Origin: JBFWWP01 sp050246115
GTDB lineage: Bacteria > Planctomycetota > UBA8108 > UBA1146 > JAJFFE01
Direction: 5' to 3'
Length of the DNA stretch: 64,000 nt
Assembly: GCA_050246115.1 (NCBI GenBank)
Contig: JBFWWP010000014.1
Location: 1-64,000, forward strand
Made by a program: the position numbers and the translations under genes. Numbering within the stretch: position 1 is the stretch's first letter; each line of letters starts with the position of its first letter. Below the pieces are notes generated by a model that ran no database searches, was not told where the DNA came from, and saw nothing but the letters and a program-made list of their open reading frames with translations. This document shows, piece after piece, positions 54,528-63,335 of the stretch.

Positions 54528-56198
54528 TCAGCGCTCTTGGGGTTCGAGGGTCGCTCTCGGTCGGGCGGGCGGCATCAAGATCGGGTGTTCCCGGGGCCAC
54601 GGCCCAGGCCACGTCTCTTGGCGCAAACACCGAGCGATCCCCAGCTCGAGGTTCGCTATCAGATCTGGACGGCCCAGTTTGTCGGCCGCAGCCACGGCGG
54701 CTTCGAGCCACGTGCGGGCTTGGTCGAAGTGGCCGAGCTGCGCCAGCGCCATGGCGTAGGTCTCGACGTGACTCACCGAACGTTCCCGTTCCAACAGGGC
54801 CTGCGCGATGGCGTGCGCGCGTCCCCCGTCGCGCTGCCTCGGGTCTGAACTCGCCGCGAATACGCGGGCCAGAGTTTCCGCGGTCGCCAGGTCTTGCGGC
54901 CGCGCGCGGTGGCTCAGTTCGAGCAGGGGTAGTGCTTCGTCCATGCGCTCGAGCACGATCCATGTGTGCGCGAGCGCGAGTCGCGCCTCGCCGTTCGAGG
55001 GGTCGAGGTCTACCGCTCGTTGATAATGTTGGGAAGCGGTCTCGAAGCGACGCACCCGACGCAGCGCGTTGCCGAGGTTGAAATGAGCGTCCCCGTAGTC
55101 GGGATCGATCGCGAGGCACGCTTCGTAGTGCGAGATGGCCTGCGTGTCGAGCCCTTCTCGGGCGCTCAGTGTGCCCAGATTGAAGTGTACCAGCGCATTC
55201 TCTGGAGCCAACGCGCGAGCCATTTCGAAGTGCTTGCGAGCCGCCGGCAAATCGCCCAGCCGGGTAAGCACGGCGCCGAGATTCGAGTGTGCCGTCGAAC
55301 TGGTGGGGTCGGCTTTCACGGCCAGCTCGTACTCCGCGCGCGCTTGGCTGAATTCCTGTCGGAGGAAGTGCTCGCCACCGAGGTTCTGACGGAGTCGGGA
55401 GCCGACGATTCGACCCTTCAGGGCATCCATGAGCGGGTCGTCGACGGGGGCCGAGGTGCGGTTGGGGTACTCCAAGTGTGCGCGCGCGCGCTTCACGTCG
55501 CCGTGCTCCCGGTAGGCAAGGCCAAGGAGGTAGTGGACTTCGCCGGCCTTGGGCGCGAGTTCGAGGGCGCGTGTCAGCAGTTCGATCGCGCGCTCCACGT
55601 CCCCCTCGCGCATGGCAACTCGCCCCAAGAGGGTGAGCGCCGCCGCGGAAGGGGGTGCACCTTCCCCAGCCGCGGTCACCGAGCGGCGCGCCGACTCGAG
55701 ATCGTTTTGCTCGAGCAGGATCTTCGCCAGGAGCAGGTGCGCGGGAACGTACGTCGTTTCGAGTTCGAGACACCGGCGCAAAGCCGCGATTGCCTCCTCC
55801 GCACGCCCCTCGCTCCACAGGAGCTGCGCGCGGTAGTACGGCCAACGAAAATCGGCGGATTGCGACTCCGCACGCTGGTAGCACTGTGCTGCAGTCTCAC
55901 ACAGCCCGTACGCGTGAAACTGCATACCGAGTTCCCCGATTCTGTCGGCGCCACCGCCACGATCCGGTGGTGCCGCAGGCCCCAGCAATGCATGACACTC
56001 CGCGATGGCGCGGGTCAGTTGCTCGCGAACCGCGGGCTCGAGATCGCCCAAGAACGGTAGGACAATCGGATCTAGCGTCACCGAGTCGGGCGTGGCCGAC
56101 CCAGACTCCGCCAACCGCGTGGGGTTCGCGTTGGGGGCCGGGGCGCAGGACCAGTTGCTCGTGAGAAGAGCCAGGAGACCGCCGACGACTCGCCTCAT
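54528..56198 (-). CDS. TPR-repeat lipoprotein
   Basis: 556 aa. Lipoprotein signal (VGGLLALLTSNWSC, with Cys17 as acceptor), then a run of tetratricopeptide repeats: AQCYQRAESQSADFRWPYYR, AIAALRRCLELETTYVPAHL, AIELLTRALELAPKAGEVHY, ARAEYELAVKADPTSSTAHS, ARKHFEMARALAPENALVHF, AISHYEACLAIDPDYGDAHF. TPRs bind partner proteins. ATG 56198 lies in the stop of the ASPIC gene (ATGA) after GGGGAGG, so the two are coupled and probably work together at the outer membrane or periplasm. Confidence 0.88.
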   Translation of the reverse strand: MRRVVGGLLALLTSNWSCAPAPNANPTRLAESGSATPDSVTLDPIVLPFLGDLEPAVREQLTRAIAECHALLGPAAPPDRGGGADRIGELGMQFHAYGLCETAAQCYQRAESQSADFRWPYYRAQLLWSEGRAEEAIAALRRCLELETTYVPAHLLLAKILLEQNDLESARRSVTAAGEGAPPSAAALTLLGRVAMREGDVERAIELLTRALELAPKAGEVHYLLGLAYREHGDVKRARAHLEYPNRTSAPVDDPLMDALKGRIVGSRLRQNLGGEHFLRQEFSQARAEYELAVKADPTSSTAHSNLGAVLTRLGDLPAARKHFEMARALAPENALVHFNLGTLSAREGLDTQAISHYEACLAIDPDYGDAHFNLGNALRRVRRFETASQHYQRAVDLDPSNGEARLALAHTWIVLERMDEALPLLELSHRARPQDLATAETLARVFAASSDPRQRDGGRAHAIAQALLERERSVSHVETYAMALAQLGHFDQARTWLEAAVAAADKLGRPDLIANLELGIARCLRQETWPGPWPREHPILMPPARPRATLEPQER

Positions 56199-57955
56199 GG
56201 GAGCGCCTCCCCTTGCCCCCGTACGAACGTGGAGTACGCGTCTACCGGCGGCCAGGCCCATTGTTCCCGGGAGCCGTTCGACCACTGAACCATGACCGAA
56301 GCAACCGTCGGCTCGCGGTCGAGTCCGACGAGAACTCGCGGGTCGTTCGCAGAACAGTAGCTCCCGTCCGCGCGCACCCACCGCCACAAGGTCCTGCCGG
56401 AGGCAAGCGTTACACGCACGCGAGCTCCGAGCGGACTCACGGGCATCTTGGGGTCGACGAGGCGAATGCCGATCCAGTGTCGATCGTTCGGAGCGTTTCC
56501 CAACAACAGCCGAACGGGGCCGTCGTTGTTGGTCACGACGATGTCGGTGTCGCCGTCGTTGTCGAGGTCTCCGAATGCCGCACCGCGACTCACTTCGGAG
56601 CGCAGGAACGCCGCTCCAGCGCTCCGGGTCACGTCGGCGAAGCGGCCGGCTCCGAGGTTGTGGAACAGTTGATTGGTTTGATGAAACGGCGACGGATCAC
56701 CGGCTCTTACCAACGAGCCGATCGCCTTGACCGCGCCGTTCGCGGCGAAGATGTCGAGCCAACCGTCCCGATCGAAGTCGATCGCGCCGGTGCCGAAGCC
56801 CGTGAAACTGCGGCTGGGCGAGGCGAGCCCTTGAGCCACGGTGGTGTCCTCGAAGTGAGCTCGCCCGTTGTTGCGGTAGAAGGTGTTCGTTTCGCCGGTC
56901 AGGTGGGTCATGAAGAGATCGTCGTCACCGTCCTCGTCGAAGTCAGCGGCTTCGACGCCCATGCTCGCCTCCGCGCGACCGCTCTCATCGTAGGCGCACC
57001 CCGCGAGCAGGGCATCGTCTCGAAAGGTGCCGTCGCGCTCGTTCATCCAGCACTGATTGGCGGTGCCGTCGTTCGCCACGTACAGGTCCAACCAGCCATC
57101 TCGATCCAGGTCGACGGCGATGACCCCGAGGGCAGCGCCGAAGTACTGGCCGATGCGGGAACTCACCGTGGTGTTCTCGAAGGTCCCATCCCCCCGGTTG
57201 CGGAAGAGGCAGTCGGGGACCGGGTCGTAGCTCAGCGGGCCGCAGTAGTCGCGAGCGCTCGACTCGGCATAGCAATCCTTGTTCTTGCGTAGCGTGAAGT
57301 CGACGTAGTTGCACACGAAGAGGTCGAGGTGTCCATCGCGGTCATAGTCGAAGAAGGAGGCGCTGGTACTCCAGCGGCTCACGTCGACGCCCGCGTGCTG
57401 CGCGACTTCGGTGAAAGTCCCGTTGCCGTTGTTGCGCAGCAGTTGATTGGGTCCGAAACGAGTCACATAGAGATCGACATGACCGTCGTTGTCGTAGTCC
57501 GCGGCGGCCACACCCATGCCGTAACCGTGGCCCAAGTCGCCGCTGCGAACGGTGACGTCGACGAAACGCAAGGTGCCGTCGTCGACCCGTCGATTCTCGT
57601 AGAGTCGATGGGAGGGTGCGACCGCGTCGGGAGAGGTAACCTCCTCCAAGGGCCCCCCTTGGACACAGAAGACGTCGAGGTCGCCGTCGTTGTCGAAGTC
57701 CACGAGTGCACAGCCGGCGCCCACGATCTCGCAGAAGTAGTACTTGCCGGTGGCGCCGTTTGCGTGCTCGAAGTCGAGACCGAGACCAGGCTGGGCCTCG
57801 TGAAACGGCGCGAACTCAGGGGTTGCCAGCGGGGCACTTGGGGCTGAGGACGGTGGTTCGGGGCTGCACGCTGAGCCGAAGAGGACTAAGCAGAGGACTC
57901 GGGCTCCGAACCCGAGTCGGCGCCGGCAGGGGGGGGGCTCTCGGCGCGAGTTCAT
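56195..57955 (-). CDS. FG-GAP/VCBS and ASPIC/UnbV lipoprotein (CRTAC1-like)
   Basis: 586 aa. Lipoprotein signal (VLCLVLFGSACSPEPP). A beta-propeller of FG-GAP/VCBS blades with calcium-type loops follows: DFDNDGDLDVFCVQG, DYDNDGHVDLYVTRFG, DYDRDGHLDLFVCNY, DLDRDGWLDLYVANDG, DFDEDGDDDLFMTHL, DFDRDGWLDIFAANG, DLDNDGDTDIVVTNN. The end is an ASPIC/UnbV domain (GARVRVTLASGRTLWRWVR, VMVQWSNGSREQW). Such proteins are numerous in planctomycetes and are thought to bind extracellular partners; the substrate is unknown. GAGGAGGG precedes the ATG. First gene of a pair with the TPR lipoprotein. Confidence 0.92.
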   Translation of the reverse strand: MNSRREPPPCRRRLGFGARVLCLVLFGSACSPEPPSSAPSAPLATPEFAPFHEAQPGLGLDFEHANGATGKYYFCEIVGAGCALVDFDNDGDLDVFCVQGGPLEEVTSPDAVAPSHRLYENRRVDDGTLRFVDVTVRSGDLGHGYGMGVAAADYDNDGHVDLYVTRFGPNQLLRNNGNGTFTEVAQHAGVDVSRWSTSASFFDYDRDGHLDLFVCNYVDFTLRKNKDCYAESSARDYCGPLSYDPVPDCLFRNRGDGTFENTTVSSRIGQYFGAALGVIAVDLDRDGWLDLYVANDGTANQCWMNERDGTFRDDALLAGCAYDESGRAEASMGVEAADFDEDGDDDLFMTHLTGETNTFYRNNGRAHFEDTTVAQGLASPSRSFTGFGTGAIDFDRDGWLDIFAANGAVKAIGSLVRAGDPSPFHQTNQLFHNLGAGRFADVTRSAGAAFLRSEVSRGAAFGDLDNDGDTDIVVTNNDGPVRLLLGNAPNDRHWIGIRLVDPKMPVSPLGARVRVTLASGRTLWRWVRADGSYCSANDPRVLVGLDREPTVASVMVQWSNGSREQWAWPPVDAYSTFVRGQGEALP

Positions 57956-58567
57956 GGGAAGTTCCCTCCTCGGACGTCGATTCCAGGGCTGATCTGGGGC
58001 ACCGTCCCCGAGTTTCTGCCTCGCGGCTCGGTACTCCCGAGACGAAGATGTCGGCAGACGCGCCCCTGCGGCACGGATTGCGGCACTTCCCTCAGATGGG
58101 GTCGTCCCGTGCGCGGCCAGCGCGCCGATCCAAGCTCACGAATGCGGAGTACCTTTGGTTGTTTGCCCACTAAGAAGTCGCCCAAGAACAACTTCGACAT
58201 CTTGCCGTCGATTTGGGTCAGATTCGGCCGATCCGGAAAGCTCGGAACCGGAGGCGTAGCCTTAGTTCCGGTGAGGATTTCGAGGTTTTCGGATCGGTCG
58301 AAGATGGCCCGAAGCGACGAGCAAGAGGGTGAAGTTATTCTTGGTCGACTCCTAACGCTACCCTAGAATGCCGGTCCCTCGCGGTCGCCAGCCGTCTGCC
58401 CGAGGTCGCGACGGTACGGCTTTTGCCAGGAGTCGCGTGCCCTCACTGCAGCGGGAATGCGACGCAGTTCGAAGGCGGCCATTCCGATGCCGGAATGGTC
58501 GACCCCGCGGCCGTGGACCTGGACCCGCACCCAGGTTGTTAGGATAACGTAAATGGGAGGTGAGTGA
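57956..58567. other. Intergenic region holding MITE copy 2
   Basis: About 610 bp between divergent genes. Apart from the MITE at 58174-58352, nothing is recognised. Confidence 0.55.
58174..58352 (-). mobile_element. MITE copy 2 (179 bp, TAA target duplication)
   Basis: Reverse-oriented copy of the element at 37101-37278, with about a dozen differences by eye. Ends GAAGTCGCCCAAGAAC... and ...GTTATTCTTGGTCGACTCC form the inverted repeats. TAA is duplicated at 58171-58173 and 58353-58355. No coding capacity. An open frame starting MSKLFLGD across the end is an accident of the terminal repeat. Confidence 0.88.
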
Positions 58568-59641
58568 ATGCTTCGCACGGCAATCTCGGGCGGTTTGGGC
58601 GGCCGCGTTCCGGGTAGCCCCGGCCTCGGTATGCGGGCGGGAGCACGTTGGGTGGTGGTAACCCTGCTCGCAGTCGGCATTTTTGCGTCGGGGAACGTCG
58701 TGGCCGATGTCTTCGAGTTGAAGAACGGGCAACGGGTCGTCGGGGCAGTCATTCGCGAGTCGACGACCTTCGTGAGCGTCAAGACCGACAGCGGCGAAGT
58801 CGTCACCATCGACGTCGGGCAAATCGTGCGGCGTGAGAAGTCGAAGAGCGACTACGACGAGTACCTGGGCCGCAAGCAGAAGCTCGCACCCAATGACCTC
58901 GTAGGGCACTTGGACCTTGCCCAATGGTGCGTGGAGCGAAAGCTCTTGGAGGAATCGCTGTTTCACTTGCGCACGGTGATCACGGCCGAGCCCAATCACG
59001 TGGAGGCACGGAAGCGTCTGGGCTACGTCCGAATCGATGGCCGTTGGTACATCGAAGGCAGCCCCGAAGCGGATGCGGCGCGAGCTGGCGACTCGGGACG
59101 ATTCACGGCTCCGCCGGTCGAGATGCCAGAGTCCTTCGAAGGCACGGCGAAGGAAGCCTCCAAATCCACGAACAAGGGGCCGATGTACGGCGGCAGCGGG
59201 GACCGCGTCCGCTTCGTGCTGAAAGAGTCGCTGGGCGACGCCAAGCCCGACTACCCTGTTGCCAACTACGAGGTCCAGTCGTTCTTCCGCAGCCTCGAGA
59301 AGCCGCTCGCGCTCATGGCCGAGGACGCTGCCGAGGCGGCTTTCACCATGAAGCTCGAGATCACCGTGCGGTTCGAGCGGACCCACTCCTTCTATGGGCG
59401 GATTCCCATCACACACATTTTCAACTGCGAGGCCCGGGTGGAGTTTCTCGACGCCGAGGGTAAGAGCGCGCTCAGTTTGGGGAAGATCTCGATGCCATTT
59501 TCGGGTAGCGCGCGCCGCGAGAAGGCGGACATTGCAAAGGCCGGTCACTACTATCTCGTAAAGACGTTGGTGAGTCGGATGAGCGAGCACAAGTTCTTCG
59601 CGGAGCGTGGGGCGAAGCCGATTCAGCCCCCGGAGTGGTAG
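58568..59641 (+). CDS. Exported hypothetical protein
   Basis: 357 aa. A signal or anchor segment (WVVVTLLAVGIFASGNVVAD, residues about 28-47) is followed by a small SH3-like beta unit (VFELKNGQRVVGAVIRESTT) of the kind seen before HEAT/TPR regions in planctomycete proteins. A TPR-like pair (LAQWCVERKLLEESLFHLRT) and a C-terminal alpha/beta domain (FTMKLEITVRFERTHSF) follow. GGGAGG lies 7 nt before the ATG. No family named. Confidence 0.75.
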   Translation: MLRTAISGGLGGRVPGSPGLGMRAGARWVVVTLLAVGIFASGNVVADVFELKNGQRVVGAVIRESTTFVSVKTDSGEVVTIDVGQIVRREKSKSDYDEYLGRKQKLAPNDLVGHLDLAQWCVERKLLEESLFHLRTVITAEPNHVEARKRLGYVRIDGRWYIEGSPEADAARAGDSGRFTAPPVEMPESFEGTAKEASKSTNKGPMYGGSGDRVRFVLKESLGDAKPDYPVANYEVQSFFRSLEKPLALMAEDAAEAAFTMKLEITVRFERTHSFYGRIPITHIFNCEARVEFLDAEGKSALSLGKISMPFSGSARREKADIAKAGHYYLVKTLVSRMSEHKFFAERGAKPIQPPEW

Positions 59642-59675
59642 CATGGCAACTCGCTGGAGCAACGAGGGGTAGTGA

Positions 59676-60038
59676 ATGGGCGTTGCGTCGAGACGACACG
59701 ACTACGAGGCCGCGGCGGTACGTGTCGCCGGTCGAATCGCCTTCTATGCCCACCTCACGTGGTTCTTCTGGTTCGGCTTGGCCTTCTTGGCGACGGATGC
59801 CCTGATCACACCCGGGGCGTGGTGGTCGTTGGTGGTGATCGGCTTTTGGGCGATCGCCGTCTTCACTCACTTGATTTCGGCGTTCTTCATTGGTGACCTA
59901 GAAGGTCCGGTGCGGGATCGGCTCTTGGCGACTCAGCTCGACCGATCTGGGCCGTCGGACATTGGTTCGTCGGACACTGGGCCGTCGGACACTGGTTCGT
60001 CGGACACTGGGCCGCCATCGGACTTGGGGCGGCGATGA
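59676..60038 (+). CDS. 2TM-domain small membrane protein with SDTG repeat tail
   Basis: 120 aa. Two membrane segments (YAHLTWFFWFGLAFLATDAL and WWSLVVIGFWAIAVFTHLIS), with AVRVAGRIAFYAHL at the front, fit the 2TM domain seen in bacterial histidine kinase-associated and free-standing proteins. The tail GPSDTGSSDT is repeated and encoded by 15-bp tandem units. GAGGGG precedes the ATG. The stop overlaps the start of the next gene (ATGA). Confidence 0.72.
   Translation: MGVASRRHDYEAAAVRVAGRIAFYAHLTWFFWFGLAFLATDALITPGAWWSLVVIGFWAIAVFTHLISAFFIGDLEGPVRDRLLATQLDRSGPSDIGSSDTGPSDTGSSDTGPPSDLGRR
59950..60009 (+). repeat. 15-bp tandem repeat inside a coding region
   Basis: Four units alternate between GGGCCGTCGGACANT and GGTTCGTCGGACACT, then a degenerate fifth. 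It stays in frame and lengthens the Ser/Asp/Thr/Gly tail of the 2TM protein by multiples of five residues. Confidence 0.85.
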
Positions 60039-60229
60039 GGGGGTCGGTGGCTTCGATCGGAACCGGACCTCCACCACGGCTGACGACAAAGCTGCTCGTG
60101 GCGGGGCACTTGCTGCTTTGGGTCGGTGAGTCAGTGTTGCAGGTGGTGCCGTTCGTTAGGTTCTTGCTGCTCCAGAAGCGGATTCGACGACGATTTCATC
60201 GGTTGATCTCGGGGGCGGATTCGGACTGA
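60035..60229 (+). CDS. Small membrane protein (64 aa)
   Basis: One hydrophobic segment (LLVAGHLLLWVGESVLQVVP, then FVRFLLL) and a basic tail (QKRIRRRFHRLI). It begins in the stop of the 2TM gene (ATGA), so it is probably translated with it. No family recognised; short, so some risk of being spurious. Confidence 0.55.
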   Translation: MRGSVASIGTGPPPRLTTKLLVAGHLLLWVGESVLQVVPFVRFLLLQKRIRRRFHRLISGADSD

Positions 60230-60336
60230 GGGGCAGCGCCTGTGTTTGGGGCAGTCGCGGGTCAGGAACCGAGCCGGGCCGATATGTGCCGCTGTGACTT
60301 GTCAGTAGAACCGGGAACAAACGGAAAGCCTCGAGC

Positions 60337-60687
60337 ATGCTCAAGAGTACGGTCCGGTACCCCGTGGTTGGCTTGCTGAGTTTGGCCCTTGGCGCGGGCT
60401 GTGTCTCCGCCGACGTGCGGGAGGGAGCCTCCCTCGGGCTTCACACGACCTGGGGTCCGTTGCTGCAGACTTGGCGACACTTGGCTGCCGGGGGCTCGGG
60501 TTTCGCGGAACTCGGCGGCACCTACTCACACTTGCGACGAGGCCAAGGCTTTCGTTACGTCGGCGACACCTTCGCGCACATTGCCGCGGACGCCGGGCGC
60601 GAGGGACCCGTGGACACCTTCTTCGGACACTTCATCGGTCCCTACGACTTCGCGTCCCTGAGCAACACCCTCGACCACCTGCGCTGA
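60337..60687 (+). CDS. Small exported or lipoprotein-like hypothetical protein
   Basis: 116 aa. The signal region VVGLLSLALGAGCVSADV contains a possible lipobox (LGAGC, Cys22). The rest is compact, with repeated His/Phe-rich motifs (GGTYSHLRRGQGFRYVGDTF, AHIAADAGREGPVDTFFGHF). GGAAAG precedes the ATG. No family recognised. Confidence 0.62.
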   Translation: MLKSTVRYPVVGLLSLALGAGCVSADVREGASLGLHTTWGPLLQTWRHLAAGGSGFAELGGTYSHLRRGQGFRYVGDTFAHIAADAGREGPVDTFFGHFIGPYDFASLSNTLDHLR

Positions 60688-60956
60688 TTGCCGCGGGCGA
60701 CGCGTTTCCGAGTTCAGTTCCACCCCGACAAGCGCTTGCCGCGCTTCCCCGGGCTTGCGCATACTGAGAGCGTTCCGAGGCGCAGCGTCGACCGGTCGCC
60801 AACCTTTGGGACCCGCCCGCCGCCACGGCGCGCGGGCCGGGGCGCGAATCCGCGACCGAAAGTTGCACCGGCACATTTCCCGTCGTGTCCCCCAGCCGCG
60901 AGAGGCGGAACGAGCCTTCCTCTCCGGTGGGTACTCTTTGTCCGAAAGGGCGTTCG

Positions 60957-62165
60957 ATGCACCGTCTCGAGGATCTCTTGGAACTGCTCCCGCGGGGTGG
61001 GCGTGTCCTCGCACGCTTGGATCTGAACGTGCCCCTGGAGAGGGGCTTGGTGTCCGATGGCACGCGCCTCGACGCGGCCGTGCCGACAGTTAGGGCCCTG
61101 TTGTCGGCGGGGGCTCGACTCGTGCTTTGCTCTCACCTGGGCCGTCCCAAGGGGGTTGATCCTCAGTTCAGTCTGGCGCCGGTCGCGGTGGCCTTGGGTG
61201 AGCGCCTCGGTCAACGGGTCGGCTTCGTCGCTGGCCACCCCGGCGATGAGGCCGTGGTCGCGGCCGCAGCGCGCCTGCAGCCGGGGGAGGTCCTGCTGCT
61301 CGACAACCTGCGCTTCCATCCCGGGGAGAAGGGGAATGACCCCGGTTTCGCTCGTGCGCTGGCTGCGCTCGCGGACGTTTACGTCAACGATGCTTTCGGA
61401 ACCGCTCACCGCTCCGACGCCTCCGTGGTGGGTGTGCCCGCGTTGCTCCCGGGCTACGTGGGGCTGCTCGTGGAGCGTGAACTCGACGTCTTGTCTCGGT
61501 TGCGTACGAATGCCGAGCGCCCGTTCTGGGTGATCTTGGGCGGGGCCAAGGTCGCCGACAAGCTCGGGGTAGTCCGTCAACTGCGCCGGTTGGTGGACGG
61601 GTTCATCGTCGGCGGCGGCATGGCGAACACGTTCTTGGCAGGGCTCGGACAGCCAGTTGGGGAGTCTCGAATCGAATCGGAGTGGCTCGGCGAGTTGCGA
61701 GAACTCGTTGAGGACCAGGGCTCGGGCCACGCGGTGGAGTGGCTGTTTCCGACCGACTTCGTCGCGGGGAACTCCCTGGACCGACCTTCGGAGGTCAAGG
61801 TAGTGCAGGTCGGTGAGGAGCCAGGTCCTGGGTTCGCCTTCTTCGATATTGGGCCACGTTCGATCGCCGCGATCGAACAGCGCTTGGCCACGGCCCGAAC
61901 GGTGTTCTGGAACGGACCATTGGGGGTGTTCGAGGTCGAGCCCTACCAGCAAGGTACCCAGCGCATCGCGGAGTGCCTCGCACGCCTGCCGGGCGAGCGC
62001 GTGCTGGGCGGAGGCGATACCGCGGCCGCAGCTCGCAGGTTCCACGTCGACACTCGAGTCTCGCACGTGTCGACCGGTGGCGGCGCGTCCCTCGAATACC
62101 TCGAAGGCAAAATCCTCCCAGGAGTTCAGGCGCTCGAAAATGCACGTCGCTATCTCCCTCATTGA
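60957..62165 (+). CDS. pgk: Phosphoglycerate kinase
   Basis: Glycolysis/gluconeogenesis: ATP formation from 1,3-bisphosphoglycerate. 402 aa. VLARLDLNVPLERG, CSHLGRPKG, LLDNLRFHPGEKGND, YVNDAFGTAHRSDAS, ILGGAKVADKLGVV, VGGGMANTFL, VFWNGPLGVFE and VSTGGGASLEYLEG cover both domains and the substrate arginines. ATG 60957 follows GAAAGGG by 6 nt. yggT begins within its last codons. Confidence 0.95.
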   Translation: MHRLEDLLELLPRGGRVLARLDLNVPLERGLVSDGTRLDAAVPTVRALLSAGARLVLCSHLGRPKGVDPQFSLAPVAVALGERLGQRVGFVAGHPGDEAVVAAAARLQPGEVLLLDNLRFHPGEKGNDPGFARALAALADVYVNDAFGTAHRSDASVVGVPALLPGYVGLLVERELDVLSRLRTNAERPFWVILGGAKVADKLGVVRQLRRLVDGFIVGGGMANTFLAGLGQPVGESRIESEWLGELRELVEDQGSGHAVEWLFPTDFVAGNSLDRPSEVKVVQVGEEPGPGFAFFDIGPRSIAAIEQRLATARTVFWNGPLGVFEVEPYQQGTQRIAECLARLPGERVLGGGDTAAAARRFHVDTRVSHVSTGGGASLEYLEGKILPGVQALENARRYLPH

Positions 62166-62382
62166 CGCCTACCAGTGGGTGCTGGTGATCGTCGTGATCT
62201 TGCGATGGACACCGCTCTCGGGCAGCTGCGCTCGCATCGTGGGGATGGTCGCTTGTCCCCTCGACGCGTGTCGACGAGCAGCGTTGCTGCGACTCGCCGG
62301 CGCTGACGTTGCTCCCTTCGTCGTGCTCGGGGTGTTGGCGATCCTTCGCGACACGTTGGGCCGTTGGGCGGTCGGGCAGTGA
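62140..62382 (+). CDS. YggT-family membrane protein
   Basis: 80 aa with two hydrophobic segments (AYQWVLVIVVILRWTPL and VAPFVVLGVLAILRDTLG). The pattern IDAYQWVLVIVVILRW, then P-rich turn and AGADVAPFVVLGVLAIL, matches YggT proteins, which are linked to osmotic or potassium stress and cell-division genes in other bacteria. The start overlaps pgk by 26 nt and the stop overlaps the next gene (GTGA). Confidence 0.72.
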   Translation: MHVAISLIDAYQWVLVIVVILRWTPLSGSCARIVGMVACPLDACRRAALLRLAGADVAPFVVLGVLAILRDTLGRWAVGQ

Positions 62383-63134
62383 ACCGTGAGGAAGTCGGCG
62401 ACGACCTCGCGCGAGCGATGGTCTCCGAGCTGCGCTGGCGCTTCTCGCGCTCGGACCGACGAGGACAGGACGAAGCGCTCGAGCGCGCCTTTCGCGACCG
62501 GATACGGGCCCACTTTCCCACCGACGCCATCCTCGGCGAGGAGATCGAGCGGGAGGGGCCGGTCTGGTCGGGTACCGGCTGGATCGTCGATCCGCTCGAC
62601 GGTACAGCCAACTTCGAGGCCGGGATCCCCGTCTTCTGTGCGACCTTTGCCTACTGCGTGAACGACAGTCCAGAGCTGGGTTGGGTAGCCGATCCGATGG
62701 GGGACGCAGTGTGGAAGGCGCGCCTTGACGCGGGTGCCTGGCGCAACGATGCACGCCTCCCCACCCGCGCCACTCGCGAAGGTCGTCGAATCGTGGCGCT
62801 CTCGTCGCAGTGGCGGCGCCGCGAGGTCGATCGCGTGCGAGTGCTGGCGCGGCGCGCGCGGGATCGGACCTTTGGAGCGCTCGCTCTCGAGCTCTGTTGG
62901 GTTGCGGATCGAAGACTCGCGGCCGGGGTGTGGGACTCCGCCCGCGCCTGGGATCTCGCGGCGGGCTCGTTGATCGCCAGCGAGGCCGGCGCAATCGTCG
63001 AGACCCTCGCCGGACGACCGCTCTCCTTCGTTGGCCCCGAAGAGAGTCTCCGCGAGCGACAGTACTCGCTGGCCGCGTGGTTTCCGGAAGAACGGAGTGC
63101 TCTCGAGTCCGACGTGCGGGGCAGTGGCAGCTGA
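62379..63134 (+). CDS. Inositol monophosphatase-family phosphatase
   Basis: 251 aa, lithium-sensitive phosphatase fold. TDAILGEEIER, WIVDPLDGTANFEAGIPVF (metal-binding DPLDGT) and VWDSARAWDLAAGSLIASEA are the family signatures. It could be a myo-inositol-1-phosphatase, a histidinol-phosphate phosphatase or a CysQ-like nucleotidase; sequence alone does not decide. GTG 62379 overlaps the yggT stop, so pgk, yggT and this gene form one unit. Confidence 0.88.
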   Translation: MNREEVGDDLARAMVSELRWRFSRSDRRGQDEALERAFRDRIRAHFPTDAILGEEIEREGPVWSGTGWIVDPLDGTANFEAGIPVFCATFAYCVNDSPELGWVADPMGDAVWKARLDAGAWRNDARLPTRATREGRRIVALSSQWRRREVDRVRVLARRARDRTFGALALELCWVADRRLAAGVWDSARAWDLAAGSLIASEAGAIVETLAGRPLSFVGPEESLRERQYSLAAWFPEERSALESDVRGSGS

Positions 63135-63335
63135 CCCCGCGGGAACACTGGTCACGCGGCCAGTTCGAGTGCCGCCAAGTTCGGGGCCACCTGGGACGAT
63201 ATTCTAGAGAGAGTCGAATCCCAACGGCCAGAGTGCCCGGCACCTGAGGTCGAAGGCTCCGCTTCATCAAAAGGGATCTCGACCCTGGGGAACCCGGCGC
63301 GCTAGAATCCGGACGACCCAAGGAAAGGACCGCAC

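Noticed and set aside
54514..55884. 456-aa minus-strand frame within the TPR gene
   Set aside because: Alternative frame of the TPR protein on the same strand; Arg-rich, no motif.
57952..58200. Minus-strand open frame starting MSKLFLGDFL as a gene, and its counterpart at 37252 starting MSKLFLGDSL
   Set aside because: Both start inside the terminal inverted repeat of the two MITE copies and then diverge completely, so the similarity is the repeat and not a protein family.
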